This document shows, piece by piece, positions 28,097 to 35,831 of a stretch of 44,711 nucleotides of DNA (position 1 is its first letter; each line of letters starts with the position of its first letter). The notes under the pieces were generated by a model. It was not told the DNA's origin and made no database searches. It saw only the letters and a program-made list of their open reading frames with translations. The stretch spans positions 1-44,711 of the forward strand of contig JACOUC010000078.1 of NCBI GenBank assembly GCA_016178055.1, written 5' to 3'. Position numbers and translations under genes: made by a program. Origin of the DNA: Chlamydiota bacterium (GTDB lineage Bacteria; Auribacterota; JACPWU01).

Positions 28097-29662
28097 ATGA
28101 CAAGAACGACAATGCAAAAACTGTTTTTCTATCTATCCTTAATCTTTTTTACTGGTCTAATCGGCTGTTCCCAAAGGGAAGATCTTTCAAAAACCTTATG
28201 TCTTCATTTCGACAGCGATCCGACGACGCTCGACCCAGCCCTCATGACCGATGTTAAAAGTGGAAAATTAAGTGCCCTTCTCTACGATACCCTCCTTCAG
28301 TACAATGAAAATTTAACCCTTCATCCTGCCCTTGCCCGTTCCTGGAAAATCTCGAAAGATGGAAAAATCTACACCTTCTTCCTAAGAAAAAATATGCGTT
28401 TTCAAGATGGAATCCCTCTTACGGCTGAAGACATTGTCTTCAGCCTCGAACGGCTCGCCCATCCTTCCACACTTTCTCCCAGGGCCTGGATTCTCTCTCA
28501 TGTGGAAGGATTTCAAGCTTTTCGATCTAGAGAAAATAATCATTTGACTGGGCTCGAGATCAAAACACCTTTGATCATTACCATTCGGCTCGAAGAGCCT
28601 TTTTCTCCTTTTCTATCGCTCTTAACCTTACCTAACGCAAGCATCCTTTCCAAGAAAGCGTTTGAAGAAAATAAGTCATTCATGGGGACCGGCCCTTTTC
28701 TCCTTGACCACTGGCGTCATGATTATGAAATTCTATTAAAATCAAATCCCCTTTACTATCAGGGAAAAGCCAAGATCGAGAAGATACGATTTCGGATGAT
28801 CAAGGAAACCCTTTTTGTGTCATCCGAATTTAAACGAGGGCATCTAGATCTTATTGATATCCCAGGTCCTGAAATTTCTCTATATCTTGAAGATCCGAAG
28901 TGGAAGGACAAAATCATTGAGCAAAAAAATTTAAGCCTCTACTATCTAGGATTGAACATGAGAAGAAGCCCCTTCATTTCGTTAGAATACCGACGTGCAG
29001 TGACGCAAGCAATCGATACCGCTTCTATCATTCAGTCTTTAAGAAAAAACCGTTCTCTTCCGGTGAATGGACCTATCCCGCCCGGAGTCTTTGGATACAA
29101 CAAGGATTTGTCGACCCTGCCGTTTAATTCTTATCGTGCACGTCAAATCCTTCAATCCTCTTCCCAAATCAGACAAGAGCTCGTGCTTTTAGAAAGCACC
29201 AACGAAGAAACACGCGAGATTGCAGAAGCCATTCAAGCCCAGCTTGAAAAGATTGGGATCCATGTCAAAATAGTCGAGGAAGAGTGGAGCTCCTTTAAAA
29301 TGAGTCTTGCCCAAGGGAACTTTGATCTTTGCCTCATGAGCTGGTGGGCTGATTATCCAGAGGGAGAAAATTTTCTCTATCCCTTATTTCATTCATCTAA
29401 TATAGGGGCCGGAGGTAATTACACTGGCCTTCATAATCCAGAAATTGATCAACTGATTGAGAAACTTCAAAGAACAACCTCTATTAAAAGACGTTTAAAA
29501 TTGTATCGAAGCATTCAAAAGAAAATCTTAAAAGAATGTCCCATGGTCTTTCTCTATAGTTCGGTGAGTCCGCTGGTTAAACAGCCCTGGATCGACCCCG
29601 TCATCGCTCATCCTTTATACAACGGGAACAAATTCCTCCAAATAGAAAAGAGGCCGCATTGA
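28097..29662 (+). CDS. peptide ABC transporter substrate-binding lipoprotein (SBP family 5)
   Basis: The signal peptide ends in lipobox LIGC, so it is a lipoprotein-type binding protein. The SBP_bac_5 domain is recognisable from DSDPTTLDPALMTDV, LARSWKISKDGKIYTFFLRKNMRFQDGIPLTAEDIVFS and the C-terminal KKILKECPMVFLY. It delivers oligopeptides or dipeptides to the permease encoded next; its stop overlaps the permease start by four bases. Substrate specificity is not readable; the neighbours suggest D-amino-acid peptides. Confidence 0.93.
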   Translation: MTRTTMQKLFFYLSLIFFTGLIGCSQREDLSKTLCLHFDSDPTTLDPALMTDVKSGKLSALLYDTLLQYNENLTLHPALARSWKISKDGKIYTFFLRKNMRFQDGIPLTAEDIVFSLERLAHPSTLSPRAWILSHVEGFQAFRSRENNHLTGLEIKTPLIITIRLEEPFSPFLSLLTLPNASILSKKAFEENKSFMGTGPFLLDHWRHDYEILLKSNPLYYQGKAKIEKIRFRMIKETLFVSSEFKRGHLDLIDIPGPEISLYLEDPKWKDKIIEQKNLSLYYLGLNMRRSPFISLEYRRAVTQAIDTASIIQSLRKNRSLPVNGPIPPGVFGYNKDLSTLPFNSYRARQILQSSSQIRQELVLLESTNEETREIAEAIQAQLEKIGIHVKIVEEEWSSFKMSLAQGNFDLCLMSWWADYPEGENFLYPLFHSSNIGAGGNYTGLHNPEIDQLIEKLQRTTSIKRRLKLYRSIQKKILKECPMVFLYSSVSPLVKQPWIDPVIAHPLYNGNKFLQIEKRPH

Positions 29663-30585
29663 AAAGCTATTTTCTAAAGAGAATCACCAGTACCCTCCTC
29701 ATCCTTCTAGGCGTCCTGACCCTCACTTTTATTCTTATCTATCTTGTCCCCGGAGATCCCGTTCAAAATTTTACAGGCCAACATGCGGATGCCCAAACGC
29801 TCTCCAGCATTCGAAAAGAATTAGGATTGGACCGGCCTCTGTTTTATCAATGGATGCAATATATTTCTAACGTACTTCATGGTCATCTAGGCCGCTCCTA
29901 TTTTACACATGAAAATATTCTCAAAAATTTAATGGAACGCTTTCCCATCACTTTTTTTCTGGCTTTGCTTGCAACCCTGATTGGAGGACTGATGGGAATT
30001 CCAACCGGAATATTTGCGGCCATTCGTCCCCATTCAATTTGGGATAAGGGAATCATGACCCTGACCCTCTTTGCCATCTCTCTTCCCGTTTTTTGGATGG
30101 GAATTCTCATTTTAATTTTTGCCTCTCGCCTTGACACCCTTCCCCTTTTAAATACTTTTTCTTCACTTACCTTCAATCTTATCCTCGCCGCATTCGTCTT
30201 GGGAATCCGGCCCACAGCCCTTCTTTCCCGTATCACACGGAATCAAATGATTGAAATTCTTAAAGAAGACTATATTTTGAGCGCCCGGGCACGAGGCCTA
30301 TCACAAAAACGCATCATTCTCGTTCATGCGCTGAGGAATGCACTCGGTCCGATTTTAACGACCTTAGCCCTCGATTTTGGCAGCCTTTTAAGTGGAGCAG
30401 CCATTACAGAAACGATTTTTGGAATTCCAGGTATTGGAAAATATGCCCTGACAGGACTCGGGAGAAGAGACTATCCTGTTGTCATGGGCATGGTCCTTTT
30501 TTCAGCCTTTATTTTTGTGACCATGAATTTTATTGCTGATATGATTATTTACACGTTGAATCCAAAGTTAAGGGTAAAAACATAG
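29659..30585 (+). CDS. peptide ABC transporter permease (DppB/OppB type)
   Basis: A 308-residue permease with six membrane helices. The start KRITSTLLILLGVLTLTFIL and the motif VPGDPV are typical of DppB. The cytoplasmic EAA loop is ILSARARGLSQKRIILVHALRNALGP. Translation starts at TTG 29659, overlapping the upstream TGA, with AAAGAGG just upstream. It forms the channel with the DppC-type permease encoded at 30832. Confidence 0.93.
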   Translation: MKSYFLKRITSTLLILLGVLTLTFILIYLVPGDPVQNFTGQHADAQTLSSIRKELGLDRPLFYQWMQYISNVLHGHLGRSYFTHENILKNLMERFPITFFLALLATLIGGLMGIPTGIFAAIRPHSIWDKGIMTLTLFAISLPVFWMGILILIFASRLDTLPLLNTFSSLTFNLILAAFVLGIRPTALLSRITRNQMIEILKEDYILSARARGLSQKRIILVHALRNALGPILTTLALDFGSLLSGAAITETIFGIPGIGKYALTGLGRRDYPVVMGMVLFSAFIFVTMNFIADMIIYTLNPKLRVKT

Positions 30586-30623
30586 GCATTCTTTGAACAC
30601 TCGTCCACTTTATCTAGAGCCTT

Positions 30624-30796
30624 ATATCAAAAATCAAAATGCAAATATCAAAATGACATATTAAAATTTAAAACTGTTCGAAAACTTAAAAGAATAGACG
30701 TATTTTATGTGTACTATTAGCAAATCTGGTTCAGAAGTCTTTCATAAATCTCTACCGCAATTTTGATTTTTGATGTTTGATTTTTGATATTTTAAT
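30624..30796. repeat. palindromic heptamer repeat, WATCAAA family (copy G, divergent centre)
   Basis: The left arm reads perfectly as TATCAAA, AATCAAA, ATGCAAA, TATCAAA, ATGACAT, ATTAAAA. The right arm is its inverted counterpart. The centre is longer and unrelated to the two common centre classes. It sits between the two permease genes. Confidence 0.8.
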
Positions 30797-30831
30797 AATA
30801 TGAATTTTCCATTCAAAAAAAAGACTTAAAC

Positions 30832-31632
30832 ATGATCAACCTTCAACGCATTCTAGGTCTAACTGGCGTCATCTTTCTCTATACACTGGCAATGCTTGCC
30901 CCCCTCCTCGCCACGCATTCCCCCTCAGAAATTGAGCTTGTGGAATCACCTCAGGCTCCCAATCCAGAGCACCTGTTTGGCACAGATCAACTCGGTCGAG
31001 ACCTTTTCTCTCGCTCTCTCTATGGGCTCAGATACAGCATCATTGTAGCAACCTTCGCCACGATTCTTACACTTGCAATCGGAGTCTTTGCTGGGGTTTT
31101 AAGTGGTTACTTTGGAGGAATCATTGATTGGGTTTTAGTCTCGATCATTGATTGCATGCTTGCCTTTCCTTCCTTGCTTTTGACCCTGGCCATTTGTGCT
31201 ACCCTCGGGCCGGGGGAAAAAACATTACTCCTCTCTCTTATTTTTTCAGGCTGGGCCTCCTCGGCCCGCGTCATTCGTTCAACAGTCCAATCCATTCGCT
31301 CAAAAGATTTTGTAACCGCAAGTCGGCTTCTAGGAGCCAATCACTTTCATATCCTCATTCGACACATCTTTCCTCACTGTAAAGGGATTCTCTCCATTCT
31401 TCTGATGCTCTCTTTAGGAACCATGATTCTTGCTGAGTCCAGCCTCTCCTTCCTCGGATTTGGGCCACCGCCTCCCTATCCTACGCTCGGGAAACTGGTC
31501 TATGATGGAGCCCGATATTTTCGAGCAGCTCCCTGGTGGAGTTTCTTCCCGGGCCTTTTCATTGCAATGGGAATTATCAGCTTTAATCTATTAGGAGATA
31601 GCCTCCAAAAAAGAGAATCTCCATCATGCTAG
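30832..31632 (+). CDS. peptide ABC transporter permease (DppC/OppC type)
   Basis: A 266-residue inner-membrane permease with the DppC signature HLFGTDQLGRDLFSRSLYGLRYS. It has the EAA-loop region RSKDFVTASRLLGANHFHILIRHIFPH and the conserved ESSLSFLGFGPPPPYPTLG. It pairs with the DppB-type permease. The last codons overlap the next ATPase gene by seven bases. Confidence 0.93.
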   Translation: MINLQRILGLTGVIFLYTLAMLAPLLATHSPSEIELVESPQAPNPEHLFGTDQLGRDLFSRSLYGLRYSIIVATFATILTLAIGVFAGVLSGYFGGIIDWVLVSIIDCMLAFPSLLLTLAICATLGPGEKTLLLSLIFSGWASSARVIRSTVQSIRSKDFVTASRLLGANHFHILIRHIFPHCKGILSILLMLSLGTMILAESSLSFLGFGPPPPYPTLGKLVYDGARYFRAAPWWSFFPGLFIAMGIISFNLLGDSLQKRESPSC

Positions 31633-32588
31633 CAATTAAAAACTTAACCATTTCGTTTCCTTCTCATGAAGGCCCTAAAATGGCGCTTTCAGATTTATCT
31701 CTTTCAATCTCACGAAATCAAATCTTTGGACTTATGGGAGAGTCTGGATCAGGAAAAACCCTCACAGCTCTATCCATTCTGGGACTTCTCCCTTTCAAAG
31801 CCCCCCAAGCTCAAGTCAAGGGTGAAATCCTTTATGAAAATAAAAATTTGCTTCAATCAAGTCCTGATCAGTGGCATGAAATCCGTTGGAAAAAAATCAG
31901 CATGATTTTCCAAAACCCCTTTACTTTTTTTAATCCAACACTGCGTCTTGAAAAACAGTTTCGTGAAATTCTAAGGGAAGAGTCACGTCCTCGAATTTCA
32001 GAATTATTGAAGGCTGTTTCCCTGCAGGACGAAACAAGAATATTAAAAAGCTATCCGCATGAACTCAGCGGAGGCCAACTTCAAAGGCTGATGATTGCAC
32101 TTGCCCTCTTGCAACATCCCCAACTGATGATTGCGGACGAACCTACGACCGCCCTGGATGCCAACCTTAAATACAGCATTCTAGAGCTCCTCAAAAAAAT
32201 AAAGGAAATGGAAGGATTAACCCTTTTTATTATTTCCCACGACCTCGAAGCGGTATCCACCATTTGCGATTCTCTTGGAATTATTTTTCGGGGTTTTCTC
32301 GTGGAATATTCCCCCGCCTCTGGACTCCTTCAAAATCCTCTTCATCCCTATACCCAAGAGCTTTTGAAGCAATCGGGGACGAACATTTCCAACCCAGGGA
32401 AAGAGCCACTTTTAGAATTTAAAACCCAAGGTTGCCCTTATACTTTAAGATGTCCTCACACAAAACCCAAATGCAATCATGAAATGCCACCTTGGTTTTT
32501 AGAGAGTGGAAAAGAAGACCATCGCGTTCGCTGCTGGATTTATGAAAACGGAGTAACTCCCCCCTTAACTCCCCAGACCCCTCTTTAG
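31626..32588 (+). CDS. peptide ABC transporter ATP-binding protein (DppD/OppD type)
   Basis: Energises uptake by hydrolysing ATP. It has Walker A GESGSGKT, signature LSGGQLQR, Walker B LMIADEPTTALD and switch His in IISHD. The C-terminal oligopeptide-transporter domain is complete, with HPYTQELL, CPYTLRCPHTKPKC and a closing RC. The last few residues (GVTPPLTPQTPL) are encoded by the first hairpin of the repeat cluster that follows. Length 320 is normal. Confidence 0.94.
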   Translation: MLAIKNLTISFPSHEGPKMALSDLSLSISRNQIFGLMGESGSGKTLTALSILGLLPFKAPQAQVKGEILYENKNLLQSSPDQWHEIRWKKISMIFQNPFTFFNPTLRLEKQFREILREESRPRISELLKAVSLQDETRILKSYPHELSGGQLQRLMIALALLQHPQLMIADEPTTALDANLKYSILELLKKIKEMEGLTLFIISHDLEAVSTICDSLGIIFRGFLVEYSPASGLLQNPLHPYTQELLKQSGTNISNPGKEPLLEFKTQGCPYTLRCPHTKPKCNHEMPPWFLESGKEDHRVRCWIYENGVTPPLTPQTPL

Positions 32589-32700
32589 AAAAAGAGGGGG
32601 TATCAAGAGGGGAGCTCTCCCCTTATTCTAAGGGGAGTTGGTCCCACCACCTCTCGTCTACAGAGGTGAGTCCGCCATCCGACCAACAAGAGGTGGTGGG
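32578..32700. repeat. cluster of GC-rich inverted repeats
   Basis: There are three nested pairs. cccctcttt/aaagagggg (32578-32599, 4-base loop) spans the dppD-type stop. ctcccctta/taaggggag (32617-32637, 3-base loop) comes next. cccaccacctct (32643-32654) pairs with agaggtggtggg (32689-32700). A palindrome ggggagctctcccc lies between them. The cluster could attenuate transcription or stabilise the upstream mRNA within the operon. Confidence 0.75.
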
Positions 32701-32734
32701 ATGGAGGGGTTATTTTCAGGTAAAAAGGACGATC

Positions 32735-33541
32735 ATGAACTCGAATAATGTTGTATTACAAGTTGATAAACTCTCAAAAATTTTTCATCAGGGTAAAAAA
32801 GAAATTTTAGCGCTCGATGAAGTGAGTTTCAATCTTCTCCCTGGAGAAATCCTAGGAATTGTGGGCGAAAGCGGCTCAGGCAAATCTACCCTCGGTAAAA
32901 TTCTAGCCGGACTCTTTCTTCCTTCCTCTGGGAAAATTAGTCTTTTGGGAAAAGATCCATCCCATTTTAAAACTCGTGAAAAAGCAAGATTGATTCAAAT
33001 GATTTTTCAAGACTGGAAATCTTCTCTCGATCCTCGGATGGACGTTTTCGACATTCTCACAGAAGGATGGAAAATTCACCATCTTATTTCACAAAAAGAA
33101 ATAAAAGAAAAATTATCCCGCCTCTTAGATGACTTTGACCTTTCAAATGATTTAATTTCACGAAAACCCAGTGAGCTAAGCGGAGGACAACTCCAACGCG
33201 TCGTGATCGCTCGGGCTCTAAGTCTTTCTCCAAAAATCCTTATCGCGGACGAACCTACCTCTTCTCTCGATCGTTATCTGAGACGTCAAGTCATGAACCT
33301 TTTAAAACGAAAAGTAAAAGAACTGAAAATAAGCCTCATCTTGATTTCACATGATTGGGAGGCTGTGACCTATTTGGCCGATCGTATTTTTGTCATGTTC
33401 CACGGGAAAAAAGTGGAAGAGGCGCCCCCTTCATTCTTTCAAAAAAATCCCATTCATCCTTACACTCAAAAACTCATTCATCCCAAATCCCATCTTCCTC
33501 TAGAATTAAAATGGGAAGAAACAAACACCTATTTTTCATAG
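32735..33541 (+). CDS. peptide ABC transporter ATP-binding protein (DppF/OppF type), cut by in-frame TAG
   Basis: The second ATPase of the importer, with Walker A GESGSGKST, signature LSGGQLQR, Walker B ILIADEPTSSLD and LISHD. ATG 32735 has AAGGA upstream. The frame ends at TAG (33539-33541) after 268 residues, right after HPYTQKLIHP. The same frame continues past the TAG with a recognisable C-terminal domain (see 33542-33781). TAG is the ordinary stop of other genes here (yajQ, gspG), so a nonsense mutation or context-dependent readthrough are both possible. The ATPase core itself is complete. Confidence 0.9.
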   Translation: MNSNNVVLQVDKLSKIFHQGKKEILALDEVSFNLLPGEILGIVGESGSGKSTLGKILAGLFLPSSGKISLLGKDPSHFKTREKARLIQMIFQDWKSSLDPRMDVFDILTEGWKIHHLISQKEIKEKLSRLLDDFDLSNDLISRKPSELSGGQLQRVVIARALSLSPKILIADEPTSSLDRYLRRQVMNLLKRKVKELKISLILISHDWEAVTYLADRIFVMFHGKKVEEAPPSFFQKNPIHPYTQKLIHPKSHLPLELKWEETNTYFS

Positions 33542-33781
33542 AAAGGAGCATGCCCCTTCACCCAAGTTTGCGACCAGGTGATGAACATCTGCCATCAAAA
33601 AACTCCTCCCTGGAAAGAAAATAGTAAAGGGCATTATGCACTTTGCCATGTCTCTTCCCCATGTCTTCCCATAGGCGTCGAGTCAACTGCGAATAGAAAT
33701 CAAAAATCAAATTCCAAATATCAAAATGACAAATCAAAATCCAAAATGATCATCGAAGACAATTTCACAAATACATTTTGA
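33542..33781 (+). pseudogene. in-frame C-terminal domain after the TAG of the DppF-type gene
   Basis: The frame continues KGACPFTQVCDQVMNICHQ, then GHYALCHVSS. The spacing of CPF-x3-C, a third Cys and a closing CH matches the oligopeptide/dipeptide transporter C-terminal domain, which is intact in the partner ATPase at 31626-32588. After about 40 residues the frame runs into repeat copy H, so the original stop is also lost or shifted. Only the single TAG separates this piece from the ATPase. Confidence 0.75.
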
Positions 33782-33826
33782 TATTGAATATGTCATTTTG
33801 ATTTTTGATGTTTGATCTTTAATTTT
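33697..33826. repeat. palindromic heptamer repeat, WATCAAA family (copy H)
   Basis: Left arm units AATCAAA, AATCAAA, TTCCAAA, TATCAAA, ATGACAA, ATCAAAA, TCCAAAA, with an inverted right arm. The centre is divergent. It lies between the transporter operon and yajQ. Confidence 0.85.
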
Positions 33827-33900
33827 TATCCCTCCTCCAATTTTTAAAAAAGTGATATTATTTTCCCTGCTTAGGGAAAGAAACTAAAAAGGAGTCTAAC

Positions 33901-34398
33901 ATGGCCTCAGAATCTTCATTCGATATCGTTTCTAAAATAGATTTGCAAGAAGTGGACAATGCCGTGAACCAAACCCAAAAAATGATCCTCACCCGCTACG
34001 ACCTTAAAGGCTCCAAGTGCAAAGTCTCCTTTGATCGAAAAGAAAATAAAATTCAAATCAATGCCGATGATAAAATGAAACACCAGGCCGTCTCAGATAT
34101 TTTAAAGGAACGAGTGGCCTCTAGAAATATCTCTCTTAAATCCCTCAAATGGCAAGACAAGGAGCAAGCCCTTGATGGGACTGTTCAGCAAAAAATTGAA
34201 CTCCAAATGGGAATCCCCGCTGAAACAGCTAAAGAAATCACCCAAATGATTCGCGAGCTTAAACTCAAAGTTCAACCCCAAATTCAGTCAGATCAAGTTC
34301 GGGTGACCAGCAAAAGCAAAGATGATTTACAAACTGTCATAGCCCTTCTGAAAGAAAAAGAGCTTTCCATTCCCCTTCAATTTTCTAATTTTAGGTAG
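33901..34398 (+). CDS. yajQ: YajQ-family nucleotide-binding protein
   Basis: A 165-residue protein matching YajQ along its whole length: SSFDIVSKIDLQEVDNAVNQ, RYDLKGSK, the central KWQDKEQALDGTVQQKI and C-terminal VRVTSKSKDDLQTVIALLK. The family has two ferredoxin-like domains; some members bind cyclic di-GMP and affect virulence or phage transcription. AAAGGAG is seven bases before ATG. It appears to be a single-gene unit. Confidence 0.95.
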   Translation: MASESSFDIVSKIDLQEVDNAVNQTQKMILTRYDLKGSKCKVSFDRKENKIQINADDKMKHQAVSDILKERVASRNISLKSLKWQDKEQALDGTVQQKIELQMGIPAETAKEITQMIRELKLKVQPQIQSDQVRVTSKSKDDLQTVIALLKEKELSIPLQFSNFR

Positions 34399-34402
34399 GA
34401 TA

Positions 34403-34420
34403 ATGGGGCGTTCGCCCAAT
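34403..34420 (+). terminator. weak hairpin after yajQ
   Basis: gggcg-tt-cgccc (34406-34417), extended with one mismatch on each side. No run of T follows, so terminator activity is uncertain. Confidence 0.25.
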
Positions 34421-34449
34421 CATTCATTTCACAACCATGAAAAAAAGTC

Positions 34450-34477
34450 GTGACTTTATTTCATACATATGTAGAAT
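34450..34477 (+). promoter_or_regulatory. predicted promoter of ATPase gene 3, leaderless layout
   Basis: GTGACT (34450-34455), a 16-base spacer and TAGAAT (34472-34477) lie six bases before ATG 34484. A palindrome acatatgt overlaps the spacer end. No Shine-Dalgarno sequence is present. Confidence 0.45.
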
Positions 34478-34483
34478 AGTCTT

Positions 34484-35707
34484 ATGAGATACCTTCGGCA
34501 AGCTCTCCTAGACTGCATAGAGAAAGACCACAAAATGGCCCTGATCACAGGTCCACGTCAAGTCGGAAAAACGACCTTGGTCAAGCACATCCTCGAGGGA
34601 AAAAAAGCCGGTGATGCATACTTTAACTGGGATATCGAAAGCCATCGAAAGAGTATTTTAAGGAGTCCAGAAGATTTTTGGCGAGAAAAAATCGTGGAAA
34701 ATGCCCATCCTTGCATCGCCCTAGATGAAATTCACAAATATCCCCGTTGGAAAAAATTTTTAAAAGGGCTTTTTGACGCGGTTGGCGATAAAACCCAAAT
34801 CATGATCACTGGCAGTGGACGGCTGAATACTTACCAGAGAGGCGGAGATTCTCTCTTTGGACGCTATCACCTCTTTCACCTTCATCCGTTAAGTGTGGGA
34901 GAAATCACCCGCCAAGAAAAAGATAAAATCTTCTCTCCCCAAGAGACCGTTGATTCTTTAATGAGAGAACCTGGCCTACCCAACTCAAAAGCGACCCTTG
35001 AAAAATTATTTACACTCAACGGGTTCCCAGAACCTTTTTATAAAAATGATCCTAACACCCTGCATCGTTGGCGTAGAGAACACCGCCAACTGATTATCCG
35101 TGAAGATCTTCGCGACCTGACGCGAATTCGTGAGATCGGACTGATTGATGCCCTTGTTGAACTTCTTCCGGAACGGGTCGGATCAACCCTCTCCCTTAAT
35201 GCATTAAGAGAGGATTTAGAAGTGTCGTTTAATACCGTCAAAAACTGGATTCAGACTCTAAGCTCTCTTTATTACCTTTTTTCGATACGGCCGTTTCAAG
35301 GACGACTTGCCCGAACGCTTAAACAAGAGGCCAAGGTTTATCTTTTCGATGGAAGTGTGATTCAAAAAGAAGGGCCCCGCTTTGAAAACATGGTTGCGCT
35401 TCATCTCCTTAAAGCCTGTGACACCTGGAATGATTTAGGATACGGCGATTTCGAACTTCATTATGTCCGTGATAAAGAAAAGCGTGAGGTGGATTTTCTA
35501 ATCGCTAACGGAAAGAAACCTTGGGCCTTAATTGAATGCAAATATTCGGATAAAACGATCGACCGCTCCCTTCTCTACTTTCAAGAGCGTCTGAAACCCA
35601 CTTACGCATTCCAAGCCGTTTATGCCCTAGAAGAAAACGTGCATTATAAAACAAGCTCCGGCATATTTCTCACAAGTGCTACCCATTTTTTGTCGAAGCT
35701 GCCTTAA
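34484..35707 (+). CDS. AAA ATPase with C-terminal DUF4143 domain (distant third copy)
   Basis: 407 residues. Walker A is GPRQVGKTT, the Walker B equivalent CIALDEIHKYPRW, and the sensor ITGSGRLNTYQRGGDSLFGR. A winged-helix-like middle region follows (SLNALREDLEVSFNTVKNWI), then the C-terminal nuclease-like motif REVDFLIA...ALIECKYS. It is only distantly related to the pair at 992-3859 but has the same domain plan and the same promoter-to-ATG distance. Its function is unknown. A remnant of a possible toxin gene and insertion sequences follow, so it may belong to an accessory region. Confidence 0.85.
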   Translation: MRYLRQALLDCIEKDHKMALITGPRQVGKTTLVKHILEGKKAGDAYFNWDIESHRKSILRSPEDFWREKIVENAHPCIALDEIHKYPRWKKFLKGLFDAVGDKTQIMITGSGRLNTYQRGGDSLFGRYHLFHLHPLSVGEITRQEKDKIFSPQETVDSLMREPGLPNSKATLEKLFTLNGFPEPFYKNDPNTLHRWRREHRQLIIREDLRDLTRIREIGLIDALVELLPERVGSTLSLNALREDLEVSFNTVKNWIQTLSSLYYLFSIRPFQGRLARTLKQEAKVYLFDGSVIQKEGPRFENMVALHLLKACDTWNDLGYGDFELHYVRDKEKREVDFLIANGKKPWALIECKYSDKTIDRSLLYFQERLKPTYAFQAVYALEENVHYKTSSGIFLTSATHFLSKLP

Positions 35708-35733
35708 AAAATCGAGATTAGATTTTGTAGGGG

Positions 35734-35831
35734 TCATTTCATCAAACTCAAAAGCATCTCTCTATCCAGAAAACGAAGTTCGTCTTTATCGTACAAAAAC
35801 TTTTCCACGTCTTTGCGCACATATTCAAAAT
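35734..35831 (-). pseudogene. C-terminal remnant, possibly AbiEii/nucleotidyltransferase-like
   Basis: On the minus strand the last codons of a gene read DFEYVRKDVEKFLYDKDELR, then FLDREMLLSLMK and TGA. This resembles the end of AbiEii-type nucleotidyltransferase toxins, but so short a piece cannot prove it. The frame is cut at the left terminal repeat of the insertion sequence beginning at 35832, so that insertion is likely to have removed the rest. Confidence 0.4.

Noticed and set aside
29898-30236. Arg-rich 112-residue minus-strand frame
   Set aside because: Shadow of the DppB-type permease; composition is what hydrophobic codons give on the opposite strand.
32666-32734. Longer N terminus for the DppF-type ATPase
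   Set aside because: It would translate the hairpin cluster; ATG 32735 has a good ribosome site and family-like start.
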